A stretch of DNA of 64,000 bases from Deltaproteobacteria bacterium (GTDB lineage Bacteria > Bdellovibrionota > FAC87 > UBA2466), in the NCBI GenBank assembly GCA_016196825.1, contig JACPWY010000023.1, forward strand, positions 1 through 64,000, read 5' to 3'. A model generated the notes under the pieces. The model did not search any database. It was given only the letters and a program-made list of their open reading frames with translations, and had not been told where the DNA came from. A program made the translations under genes and the position numbers. Positions 14,762-25,400 of the stretch are shown here, piece after piece (the stretch's first letter is position 1; each line of letters begins with the position of its first letter).

Positions 14762-15789
14762 ATCCTGTCTTTCAATATTCACGCATTTTTCTAGTGGGCG
14801 GTCCGGGCGGAGTCGGTAAGACGACGCTGTCCGCGGCGCTCGCCGTTGCGCTCGCGGAAGGCGGCCACCCCACGCTCGTACTCACCGTCGACCCGGCCAA
14901 ACGGCTCGCGCAGGCCCTCGGCCTTAAGACGATTGAGAATAGCCTGACGCCGGTCCCTCTCGCCAACGGAAAGCTTTGGGCCAGCCAACTCCACACCGAC
15001 CGTTTTCTCGATGAACTTATCCACCGCATCGCCAAGGATCCCGACCAAGAACAGCGCATCTTTTCGAACCCTATCTACCAAACACTCTCGCGCGAATTAG
15101 GCGGAACCCAGGAATACGCCGCCATGGAGCGAATCCTGGAATTTGTGGATCAGTCCCAATACACCAAGATTGTCGTCGACACACCCCCGACCCAAAACGC
15201 ACTCGATCTGATCACCGCCCCTCGGCGGATGTTTGATTTCATGGACACCTCTGTCCTTAACTGGTTCTCGGGGAAAACCTCATTCGTAGCCGGACTGTTC
15301 GGACGAAGCACCCACCTCGCGCTCAAGGCGTTGCAAAGGATCTTTGGCAGCCATTTCTTCGATGCCTTCGAGCGATTCCTCAAGGACATCGACGGACTCC
15401 AGGCCGGCTTCCAGCGCCGCAATTTTGAACTCATGCGGCTTTTGAGATCCGATGCCTGCGCCTTCCTCCTCACCACGATCGCAACCGAAGAACGGGTCAA
15501 AGAGTGTTCCCTCGTCCAGACCGCCCTGACGGATGAGTCTATTGCTTTGCGAATGATTCTTCTCAACCAATTTGAACCTGAGCCCCCCTCCCTGACGGAT
15601 GAAGAGAGCCGCCAATGGCCGCGAGCCGCCCAGTGGTGGGCCCACCTCGCCGAGCTCCACGCCTCACAAGCAAGGGCCCGCGACCTTCTTCTCAAGCTTA
15701 AGACGCCTCTTGTTACCCTCAGTCGACTCGACGAGCCCCCCTCCTCGCTCACCGACCTTTCTTCTTTGGGGGCTCAGTTGATAGAATAG
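14758..15789 (+). CDS. ArsA/Get3-family ATPase, second of a tandem pair
   Basis: The 343-residue product has the signature VGGPGGVGKTTLSAALAV and then LTVDPAKRLAQALGL, the ArsA/Get3 switch region. IVVDTPPTQNALDLITAPRRM is the conserved DTxPT motif of the family. It overlaps the preceding ATPase gene by 4 bases. The sequence shows no arsenite-binding cysteine cluster, so a role like membrane-protein targeting or signalling is as likely as metal export. The HAMP protein follows 4 bases later. Confidence 0.85.
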   Translation: MNPVFQYSRIFLVGGPGGVGKTTLSAALAVALAEGGHPTLVLTVDPAKRLAQALGLKTIENSLTPVPLANGKLWASQLHTDRFLDELIHRIAKDPDQEQRIFSNPIYQTLSRELGGTQEYAAMERILEFVDQSQYTKIVVDTPPTQNALDLITAPRRMFDFMDTSVLNWFSGKTSFVAGLFGRSTHLALKALQRIFGSHFFDAFERFLKDIDGLQAGFQRRNFELMRLLRSDACAFLLTTIATEERVKECSLVQTALTDESIALRMILLNQFEPEPPSLTDEESRQWPRAAQWWAHLAELHASQARARDLLLKLKTPLVTLSRLDEPPSSLTDLSSLGAQLIE

Positions 15790-15793
15790 ATCG

Positions 15794-16240
15794 GTGGACT
15801 ACACCGAACAGCGTCAATTCAAGAGCATGCCCGTTCAACTCAAGTACGCGGTCATCCTCACCCTGATCACCGCCGCGATGAACCTCATCTTAACCTTCGT
15901 CGTCGCCTGGTTTGTCCAGCGTAACTACAATCTCTTCATGGGAGATGAGCTCGGCATTTCAGCCCAAGTTGTAGAGATCGTCAGGCGCGAACAGAGGCTC
16001 CTTGAGTGGGCGCTGCTGATACTTTTCTTGGCGTCGGTCTTTGTGACGTTTGCGTCCACTCTCTTCGTCACGCGAAAACTCACTGGCCCCATCATCAGCC
16101 TAGAGCGCCATCTCATCCATTTTTCCCGCGGCGATTGGACGCGCGATTTCCGCCTTCGCAAGAATGATGAGTTCAAGGAACTCGAGGCGATCGTCAACGA
16201 TCTGCGAAAGACCCACCTAGCAGACGCCCATTACTTATGA
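15794..16240 (+). CDS. Small HAMP-domain membrane protein
   Basis: The 148-residue protein starts with GTG. It has two transmembrane helices (about residues 18-40 and 72-93) and then a HAMP-like linker (VTRKLTGPIISLERHLIHFSRGDW ending with NDEFKELEAIVNDL). No kinase, cyclase or methyl-accepting domain follows, so it is a sensor-like stub that may signal through a partner. It is the last gene of the decarboxylase-ArsA group and ends tail to tail with the SpoVR/VWA gene. Confidence 0.75.
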   Translation: MDYTEQRQFKSMPVQLKYAVILTLITAAMNLILTFVVAWFVQRNYNLFMGDELGISAQVVEIVRREQRLLEWALLILFLASVFVTFASTLFVTRKLTGPIISLERHLIHFSRGDWTRDFRLRKNDEFKELEAIVNDLRKTHLADAHYL

Positions 16241-16264
16241 CCTCATTAGTAAGAGCCTCGGCCG

Positions 16265-19200
16265 TTATTTTTTCTCGTTCTTGAAAAGCTTTCGGAAATC
16301 GCTCGGGGAATACTTCAGGCCTTCGAGATCGAGATAGCCGATATACGGGTCCTCCTGGGCCAGCTGCTCAAACCGCTTTCCCATATCCCAATCTCCTTCC
16401 CACCCATTGGCACGGACCATACCCGAGTACTCACAATCAGCCGCGATTTCCTTAAACTTATTGATAATCTCATCGACGTTGCCGTCCTCAAGGTCACCCA
16501 CACCGATCGTGTAACGATCCCACAATGCACGCGGAAACTTCTCGAGCGACTTATGAACCGCCTTGAGACCCGCCAGATAATCGGTGCCACCCAGGAGCTC
16601 GAACTTGAAAAACTCATCCTCGCTCTCGTGAATCTTCGCGCGCGTGTCAAATGTCACAAAACGAAACTCAACCTTGGGGTAGCGCTTCTTGAGAATAGTC
16701 TTCAGATCGTAGATCATCTTCTTGGCGACCATGAGCCGGTCACCACCCATCGATCCACTGCCATCCAGCATGAAGTGTACAACAGCGTTGATATCGGGAT
16801 CGGGCGTGACATCCTGATCGTCCACCCGCCAGTCGCCCGGCTCAAGATATCGAAAGCCAAGCCGCATCTGCTGAGCACGCGACATCTTCTTGACGTTCTC
16901 TCCTCCGCGCGTACGGGCCCGAATCAACGCGCGGCGGGCAATCTCATTCATGACGGCCTCGCCGTCGCGCCTCGCCACAGCCCCATCTTCAATCATGTCC
17001 TTCAACGGAGAAATGCCGCCTTTGGGCCTCAACCGGGGGAGCTCCACCTTTTCTGCCAAAAACTCCGCGTAGAGCTCAGGTGGAATCACAACCCAAGAGG
17101 GATCATTCGGGTCAAACCCCTGGCCGTCTGATGGATCCCCGGGGCGCCTTGGTCTTCCTTGATCCCCATCCTCGGGATCGCCATCGCCGTCCCCCACTCC
17201 ATCCCCATCACCTTGATCGTCTGGGCCCCAGATATTCTCACCCTCGTTCGCCTCGGTCTCGTTCAGGTTGTGGCCATCGTCCTCCGTGTAGGGATTCTCC
17301 ACTCGGCTAAAGAGCCAGCTCGGATTCCCCTGTGACATCTTAGCCCGACTCAGAACCTGCATGGCATTGCGGTCAAAGCGAAACTGCGGAATTTTCGGCA
17401 ATGCCTTCACGGCCACTCCTCGAGAGGTGCGGACGAATTGCCGCTTCCCCGTGAGCGCGTCAAGAAGGACCTTCGCAAGCCGACGATTCAGCTCGATGTT
17501 GTATCGCAAAATCGCCTCGGGCGCTGTCGGTGCGTGGAACATCATGCCCGTGGGTACTGAGTTAGCGGCCGCCGCGGCGATGGACCGAATCGTCGAATCT
17601 TTTACGGAACCATCCATCTCCCGACCGAAATCGATCTCTTGAACAAAGGTGTCGAGGCGTTTCTGGAAATCCTCCGTCAAAAATGTATTGGCTCTCCAAG
17701 CTGCCGGGGTTTCGACCTCTTCGCGTTTTCGTACTTCCACCCACTCAAGGACAGTGACCCGCCCCTGTGGGGTCACAACCACGCGGATGGGGCTTGTGGC
17801 GGGGACCTGCGGCTCGTCTTCCCAAGGAGGATAATACGGCGGGCCGAAGATGGGTTGTGTCGCAAAACGCTGAAAAAGGGTTTTACGCTCGTCCCATTGG
17901 CTGAATTTCACAGTGTCCAGCTGAGCTGGTTTTTCATTCGCTCGCGCATGGACCAGAAGCGTCGACACCATAGAATCCCGCTGAAGAGGAATCCCAGCCC
18001 CGAAGCTCCCCTCCGCAAAACCCAAAGCCACGTTCCCGGTTTCAGCGTCCGTATAGTCAGTGATGAGAACGCGTGGAAATGAGCGCTCGGAATCGGCCAG
18101 AGCCCGCGCGAGTTGGCGTCTCAACTGATCGGGGTCCTTCGAAACGACGCGGTGCTGCGTGCTATCTTCGTCCTTTTCCGGCGGCGGAAGATCGTGATCC
18201 CACTCATCCCAATTAGCCTTACGGGTAATCGCCAGCTTCTGTTCATGAAACCAGGTCTGATCCAGTGCGAAGAGAATCGTGTCGTATTGATCCCTTCTCT
18301 CGATCACCTCGTGGGTAACCCACTGAATAAACCGACGATCGCGCTCGATAGGCTCGAGCCGCTGGTTCTCACTGCGAGCATTGAACTGACGCCGTAGGTT
18401 CCGATAGAGCTCTCGCCCAAACCAATACGGGCTCCCGATGTTTTTAGCAGTAACCCCCGTGTGGAGCTCATGCATCTCAAGGCCCCATTTCAACGTACGA
18501 TACTTCTCGGGCAGATGTTCAACGGCCAGTTCCTGCATGATGGTCGCAAACCCTTCGTTGATAATCTTCGTTGGAATGGCGCCTGAATAATACCGAGTGA
18601 TCCGTTCAAAACGTTTTGCTAATTCCCGCTTCCAGACCGGCAACGTCCTAGGAAGGTTGGCAACATAGACCTGAAAAATGTTGGGTGAAGGACTGAGTGG
18701 AATCGAAACCCGCTTCCCGCGATTTTCCGGATCGAGAAAGAATCTGTCGGTAACCCTCTCGGGCTCAAATTCTTCGGGATTGCTATGGACGCCGCGGCTC
18801 ACATCTTGTGACCATGCCAGCGTATTCAGATACTGAATCCACAGGCTCACTTCGAGGGGGTCTTCGCTCGCAATCAATTTCTGAATGTAGCCTGCCAGCG
18901 CGTAGGATTCGGCCTGAACGTCGACCTCACTTTTTTGGTGAAGACGCGAGTGATGCATAAAATGGTAGTGACCCGCCACATGGAGAATAATCGAGAGCTG
19001 TTGTTCAAGAGGCAAAGTGTCTTTGTAAAACGACCTCAAGGGACAGTTACTGGGGCAGACAAATTCGAGAACTCCGCTTCCTCGCGTCAGGGATTGAATG
19101 ATGTTCGCTCCATCGAGCCAAAAGGGAAGAGCGTGGTGATTGTTGGCCACAAGGCAATTGATCTCGTTGCCCGGACAGAAATGCATGACGTGGTCGGGGT

Positions 19201-19417
19201 GATTGATCCCCAGTCGAGTGAGCACGCCTTTTGGTCCAAAGAGAACGCGGTTGATCTCGTTGAAATCCTCCAGGACGTCGGCATCGCGACCACTCGAGAT
19301 GATCTTTCCTTCCCCGGCAAAAAGGTGTTCGCCGCAGGTGCGTGCAGCATGCCCGGCCAACGCTCCGCCAGCCCCAAGTACACACGCCAGAAGGCAAAGG
19401 GTGTACAGCCTCGTCAT
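16265..19417 (-). CDS. Exported SpoVR-like / YeaH-like (DUF444) VWA fusion protein
   Basis: The product has about 1050 residues. A strong signal peptide (MTRLYTLCLLACVLGAGGALA) is followed by a cysteine-rich stretch (CPGNEINC, CPSNCP) that suggests disulfides. Residues about 140-390 match SpoVR/YcgB: IILHVAGHYHFMHHSRL parallels the conserved ACYGHNSFFKNNYLF, and TKIINEGFATIMQE and SPYWFGRELYRNL parallel its later motifs. An acidic low-complexity linker leads to a C-terminal YeaH/DUF444-like region with ELYAEFLAEKVELPRL and a VWA domain with an intact MIDAS (FMLDGSGSMGG, FVTFDTRAKIH, LLGGTDYLAGL). In other bacteria SpoVR and YeaH are separate cytoplasmic proteins working with PrkA. The ATG at 19417 overlaps the upstream stop (ATGA), fixing the start. 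Confidence 0.85.
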   Translation of the reverse strand: MTRLYTLCLLACVLGAGGALAGHAARTCGEHLFAGEGKIISSGRDADVLEDFNEINRVLFGPKGVLTRLGINHPDHVMHFCPGNEINCLVANNHHALPFWLDGANIIQSLTRGSGVLEFVCPSNCPLRSFYKDTLPLEQQLSIILHVAGHYHFMHHSRLHQKSEVDVQAESYALAGYIQKLIASEDPLEVSLWIQYLNTLAWSQDVSRGVHSNPEEFEPERVTDRFFLDPENRGKRVSIPLSPSPNIFQVYVANLPRTLPVWKRELAKRFERITRYYSGAIPTKIINEGFATIMQELAVEHLPEKYRTLKWGLEMHELHTGVTAKNIGSPYWFGRELYRNLRRQFNARSENQRLEPIERDRRFIQWVTHEVIERRDQYDTILFALDQTWFHEQKLAITRKANWDEWDHDLPPPEKDEDSTQHRVVSKDPDQLRRQLARALADSERSFPRVLITDYTDAETGNVALGFAEGSFGAGIPLQRDSMVSTLLVHARANEKPAQLDTVKFSQWDERKTLFQRFATQPIFGPPYYPPWEDEPQVPATSPIRVVVTPQGRVTVLEWVEVRKREEVETPAAWRANTFLTEDFQKRLDTFVQEIDFGREMDGSVKDSTIRSIAAAAANSVPTGMMFHAPTAPEAILRYNIELNRRLAKVLLDALTGKRQFVRTSRGVAVKALPKIPQFRFDRNAMQVLSRAKMSQGNPSWLFSRVENPYTEDDGHNLNETEANEGENIWGPDDQGDGDGVGDGDGDPEDGDQGRPRRPGDPSDGQGFDPNDPSWVVIPPELYAEFLAEKVELPRLRPKGGISPLKDMIEDGAVARRDGEAVMNEIARRALIRARTRGGENVKKMSRAQQMRLGFRYLEPGDWRVDDQDVTPDPDINAVVHFMLDGSGSMGGDRLMVAKKMIYDLKTILKKRYPKVEFRFVTFDTRAKIHESEDEFFKFELLGGTDYLAGLKAVHKSLEKFPRALWDRYTIGVGDLEDGNVDEIINKFKEIAADCEYSGMVRANGWEGDWDMGKRFEQLAQEDPYIGYLDLEGLKYSPSDFRKLFKNEKK

Positions 19418-22400
19418 ACGCCAGCCCCCGCAATCAATGCTGAGCATCGCTCGGGGCTCATGTCTCGTTTCTGACTTTTTCCACCCTCGTTCTGCAAGAA
19501 ACGCTCATTCAGGCTGTCAAATGTTTGCGTGATGGCATCCACCGTGGTGGGATTAAATGGGCTAAACCTGTTCCGAAAAAGATAGTTCTGAAATGTCTCC
19601 ATCTGACCTAGACTCGGATCGACGGCCGCTTCCTTCAGACGGTCCGAAACGAATCGGTTGAGGCGAGCCCAAGGGAATTCGAGCACTGCTCGGTCCATCG
19701 CCATCCAGAAGAAATGCGCCTGGTCATACGACGTCATTTGAGGGCGATCACCTAACATTTCCACGAGATTGGTGTCGAAGAGTTGCACACCCAATTGTCG
19801 ATAAATCGCAGCGAGTTGATCCCCCGCTAGAATGAGTAGCTGCTTCGGATCCTCGATCTCGAGCCTGTCAAACCACCCTTGCGACTGGGGCGAGAGAGAG
19901 TCGGAGCGGTAGAACGCGGCCGCCATCGGGACCAACGCTTCATAGATCTTCCGGGAGACCTCGGAGATCACGTCGGCCCGGTTAAACTGGCGATTCTCCT
20001 TAACCACCTTGCCCAGGAAATCGTCAACTCTCGGGAGCGTGTTCCCGTGCCGCGGGCCAAATTTCAACGGGAAAAAGTTGGCGTCGGCCTCGGCCCGAGA
20101 ATCAATGAGACGAAGAATAAAATCTCGCTCACCCGAATTACTCCCGCCAAAATCATCGGGTTCGATCTGAATCATTGAGAGCGGAATGTGGGGCTTCAGG
20201 TCATAATACTGAAACGCTGAAAGAAAGAGAGGCACCAGCATATTGCGCCTCATCATCCTGTCGACGCTCAACGAAGGATCGCGCCGCGCCCCCTGAAGGG
20301 CCGCGTGGGCAGCGTGCATCCTAAAGGCGTCAACATTGAGCTGAATCCACTCGAGTTGGTTGCCGTACTCCTTGTCGGAGACCGGCTTGATCACCCTGTG
20401 TTCCTTTACATACGCCTCGACCCGGTCGCCTTCTGTGTCAAAAACCTGTTCACCCCAATCCTTGGCGCGCGCCTCGGAAGCCAAATAGACAGGCGCATCG
20501 GGCACATCGCCATCCAGCTGAATGAGACCACGGGAGGCTGCGGTCAGGAACTCGCGTGCGTTGGCCTTTCTGTTGCCCGTCACGACGGACTTGAGAAGCC
20601 CTGGGGTCACCACGACGATATGGGGATTCGCGCGGTAGTCCTCTTCCTGGGCTCTGCGCACCTCTTTCACCAGTGCGGGGGCCCTGGCTTCGAGCGGAAA
20701 TTCACTCATATCGATGATCGTGCTCCAGCGCGCTAAAAAGGAATCCTCCACGGAGTAATCGCTCCTCGCCAAAGCGGCGAGAATCTCACCCGTGAGATCA
20801 CCTTCGGCCGCGTATCGGTCTCGGATCTCCTGATCTCGCTTTGGGTTAATGGTGAGAAAGAGGTTCAAGTTGCGGACGGGAATTTCGCGTCGTTCGGTTT
20901 TTCCCCTCTTCTTCACCGTAATGTAGCCTTCCTTGGCCTCAAACAAAGACTCAATGAAGGCCATAATCTTAGTGTAGATGGGCGTCGACTTCGCGAGATG
21001 AATGTCATCAAAAAGAAGGAACGCCCGGTGACCACGTGGCCCCGCCAAGAAGTTACTGATGTTCTCGAGCTCCTGGTCAACTCCGCGGCTGTCCGGGGCG
21101 GCGGGATCTTCCTTTTCCCGAAGGTTACGCACCTTCACGATGTAGTAGTCCGCCTCCTCGTTGTCGGCGACATCAGGGTCGTATTGCTTGAGGCCGAGGT
21201 ACTGCATGAGGACCTCAAAAAGATAAGTCTTGCCGGTCGATGTGCCACCAAAGAGAATCGTTGAACTCGGAATCGGCCGCCCTGGTGTCGATCCGTGAGT
21301 CTGGCCCAAGATGGAATCGATAACGCGAATCTTGAGGTCAATAGCGCTGTCATAACCCAGATTCTGAATCGCCACGCCCGCTTTCACGGGATCCTTGAGT
21401 TTGTGGAGAGGATCGGTGGGGGGCAATGCGTTCAGGGCGATGGGAACAGGGAAAACTCGGGCGAAAAGGCTCTCCACGAAATACTTATCAATTTTCTTTT
21501 CCGCCCGCAGACGGGAATCCGATGTCAAAGTGCGAGAGAGTTCCGCATAGGCCCGAATGAAGGCAGCGGTTTCATCGATATCATGTTGCCGCGCAATTTG
21601 ACTCGCGCGGTTCACAATCAGACTCACAATCTGATTCTGGGCCTCGGCACCAACGATACTCTCCAATTGGTATTCGTACCCATACCGCTTGATGAAATCC
21701 TTATTGAAGAGAGAGCTCACAAGATCAAGCCGCCGCTTCAAAGAGGGCGCCTCTAGTCGGACGATTTCAAACTGGTTCGCCAGACCGAACCGACTCTCCC
21801 ACTCCGTTTCACTTTGAAGAATGGTCCAATCTCGTTCGCTGCCGATGAAAAGTGAGTTGATGGACGGTGACATCCCCAGCTTCTTTTCAAAAACCTTGGG
21901 TTGAATCTTCCTCCCCTCCGTCGCAATCCACCATAAAGCATGGGGGACGCGGGAACGGTCAGTCTCAGTGTTGCCTTCCAGAGAGCTTCCGCTGGTGCGT
22001 ATCCCATGATCTTTAATCGTGAAGGTATTGTCGGGAACCGCGGCCATGGGGCGGCCAATTCGAAGGAGTTCATCGAGGGCCCCAATGAGCACCGGCCGAC
22101 GATCAATTGCTATGGCCCTCATGGAGTCAAAATTATCCAATATGTCTTCCTGCTTTAGGTCCCGTGTCTCACCCTCCTTGGCACCATTCAGTATCCGTGT
22201 CGCGTAGAAGAGGCTGAGTGCGGGGTTATGGTGGTTCCAAGGCCCCATGAGGGAACGGGAATCCGATGCCCATCGAGTCAAGACCAACTTGTCCAATAAC
22301 GCCTTGATCTCGTCAGGAACAATGAGTATCCGGCGTTTGGGGGACTTTCCAAGATCCACTATGTCCCCAAGAAGGGCCTCAAGGTCCGGAAAGACCTCAT

Positions 22401-25400
22401 GCTCCTCTTTTGAGGTCGCGGCCCTGTTCAGAGCCTTGGTCAGTTTCGAAGCCCGTTCGGTTCCGGGGTTCCAAAGAGTCCATGAAGAGCTGAGCACATC
22501 GCCATTAACCCTGTAGCGGGAGAAGGCCGCCGCTTCACGCGGAAAGATTTCCTGGGCCACCCGCCACTCTTCCGGAGTCGCGACAACGATCGAAGGAAAA
22601 CTGGGGATTTCCGCCATACCGGCCATTCGTTCGGGTTTCAGGTCCTCTCCCCCTGTGGCCAAAAGGAGAAGCGGCGACCCGTGAACTTTCTTCACGGTAT
22701 CACTGCCCTCATCGAAAAACTCATCCTCGGCTAGGGACCCATCGGCGTCGTCAGAGTCATCCCCAGCTTTCGATTCGTCTTCCTTGGCGGCCTTCTTCTC
22801 TTCTTCTTCCGCTGGATCTTCTTGATCGGCATCCTCTTCTGTCGCTGGAGGCTCCTCTCCCCCGGAACTGATTGCCTTTGCCACTGACCGTCGATTCTTG
22901 TCCGCAATCCTCTGGCGCGCATCCTTCGGCAGAACCTTTTCAATATCGACAACCAAAAGACTTCGCCGTTTTGAGGTGTTGTCCGCCCTGATTTTTCGCG
23001 CTTCTTCGGCAAACTGCTCGTTCGACACCCCTTGTTCCGTTGCCTCGTGATAATAAAAGTGCTGCGCGTGGCGAGAGGAGAAGCTCCACGGTCCACTTCG
23101 GTTCGTCACAAGGCGCGTTCGCATGCGTTGAAGCACGTTTGCCTTCATCGTGGGATCCACGAGGAGAAGCGTTGGCCCGTGAAAACCATCCATGGCTGCC
23201 GCCCTATCCAAAAAGTCATCCAGCGCGGGAAATCCTTTATCCGACTCCTTTTCTTCGTGATCCTTAAGGGCCTTTTCCGTATCGGGGAAAGCGCTAGTCA
23301 GTGCAAACTCTCCCAAAATGAGCCAATCGCTCCCTCCGAGGAGTGCGCCCCAGTTTGTCTCAAGAGACTCCTCCCAACGAAGTGCGACCGTGCTCCCAGC
23401 CCGTCGTGGATAGACCTTTTCGGCGGGGTTTTGGAGACTCTTTACAGCAAAGCGAGTCTCGGTGTTTGCCAAAGCGGGATCGTCAATCCAGAACCAACTT
23501 CCCGAGCCATCCGGCATCAGACGGTCCTTAATGGTCGCAATCGGCACGCTCTCTCGCTCTAACCATCCGGGCCCCCCAACCTCCTTAACCAAAAGGCGTT
23601 TGGGCGCAAAGTGATAAGCAAATTCCAAATTGAAGTTCTGAACGAGAACCCCGCCCGTTTTTTCAATCCCCCGGGAGGCACTTTTGGATCCATCGAGGAA
23701 TACTAGTACGCTCATCTGGAATGCACTCTTACGCCGACCCAAAACGATCTTCGCGCCACGGAGGTTTTCAAACGGAGCGGGAACTGTGAACGAAAAGGTG
23801 GTACCGAAAAAATCGCTCTCGGGGTTGGCGACACCAACAATGCGAAACTCCTTGGATCCCCCTTTGCGGCTGACATCAGGATTAACCGCAAGGATCCGGA
23901 AGTGGGCGGAGGGGTTCCCCGCAAAAGCCTTGCTCGCGTCGTCGTCAAGAAAGACAGATCGCTTTTTCTTTTTTAGCAGGAGTCCGGGGACAAACGCAGG
24001 CTTTTCGTCGCCTAGGTCAACATAGAGGCCGGTTCTGATTTCAGTGGCCCCCGTGGGATCGTATTCCTCAAAAAGAATGTCAGGGGCCACCTGAAGCCGG
24101 GCAACTGAAAAGAGGTAATCCTGCTTTCCAGTCAGAAGATCCGTGTATGGTGTCGTCCTTTCGGTCTTCGGATCGTAACGACGACTCTGGATCACGGGCG
24201 TGACCATATCGTACAAAACTTGCGTCGGATCATCGTCCTCACTCGGCCCATGAGGAATCAGTCGGGCCCTCAGCTCTTTGGCATCCACAAACCTATCGAA
24301 AATCTCGGTCTTATTGACGACATTCAGGTGCTGCCCCGCCTCGTCAATTGTCATGCAGATTGTCTTTGAGGACATCGCAGTCTTCTGGGAGATCAAGAGA
24401 AAATGCTTGTGCGGGTGAAAATGATGATGAACAAAAGAAAATTTCTGCCGGCGATCCGGGGTGTCTATTCCCAGATCGACAAATCCGACATTGTCATGGT
24501 CCCCCCCGATGGGAAGGGCCGCCCAGAGACGACCGGCACGGGAGAGAATCACAGCGTTGTGTTCATCTGCGTCTTTTTCCGAATACGTGTAGGCGATGGG
24601 ATTGCCGTCGTCGTCGAAATCGACCGTTCCCTGAATGCCAACGGCCTGCCCATTCACCGCATTGGCCCCCGTTGCAATCACCGCATTTCCCGTGATCGGG
24701 TTAAAATGCTGGCGGAATGCCAACGGCTCTTCCATCAAAAACTGATCGGGCACTTCCAGGATATCGACGCCCCCCGTGATAACGTCGAACAGAGGCACCC
24801 TGGAAACCAGACTCTGCTTTTCCCTATTGATGGCTTGAGACGGATTGGGGTTAGCGATGAGCCGCGAATACTTTTTCACCTGTTCGCGCCACAAAGTGAT
24901 GAGCGGAAAGTCATGCCGTTGAGGAGCGCTATAGGCGCGCAAGAGTTGCTGAGACACAATATTCGAACCGTTTCGAGTGTGAAGTTGCGCCAGCCCTTTC
25001 GAGTCGAGAAACGCGTAATCGATTACGGAGATATCACTCACCACTGGAAGACTCGCGTTTGAGCTTTGGGAGACAATGAGCGCCAGCGTGAAACCATCAC
25101 CCAACGCGTTCCTGCTCTTGGTGGAGAGAAGAATCAGCTCGCCATAGCCAAAGTCCCCGTGTAGCTGAAGCGACTGCAAACTGACCTCTGAGGTGCTCTG
25201 TATCAAGGGCAGCTGAACGGGCCGCTTGGTGAGAATATCAACGGCCTTATCGCGCTGAGAGCCGATCTCAACATAGGTGTCGCGATTGCCGGCTTTTGTC
25301 TGAGTTGAGAATATGACGATGCGCCCGTCCACAATTGCCATTGCCTCTTCCCGGCCGGTCACGGCTCCTAAATGGAAGGCACTCAAAACGCCCGAGAACG

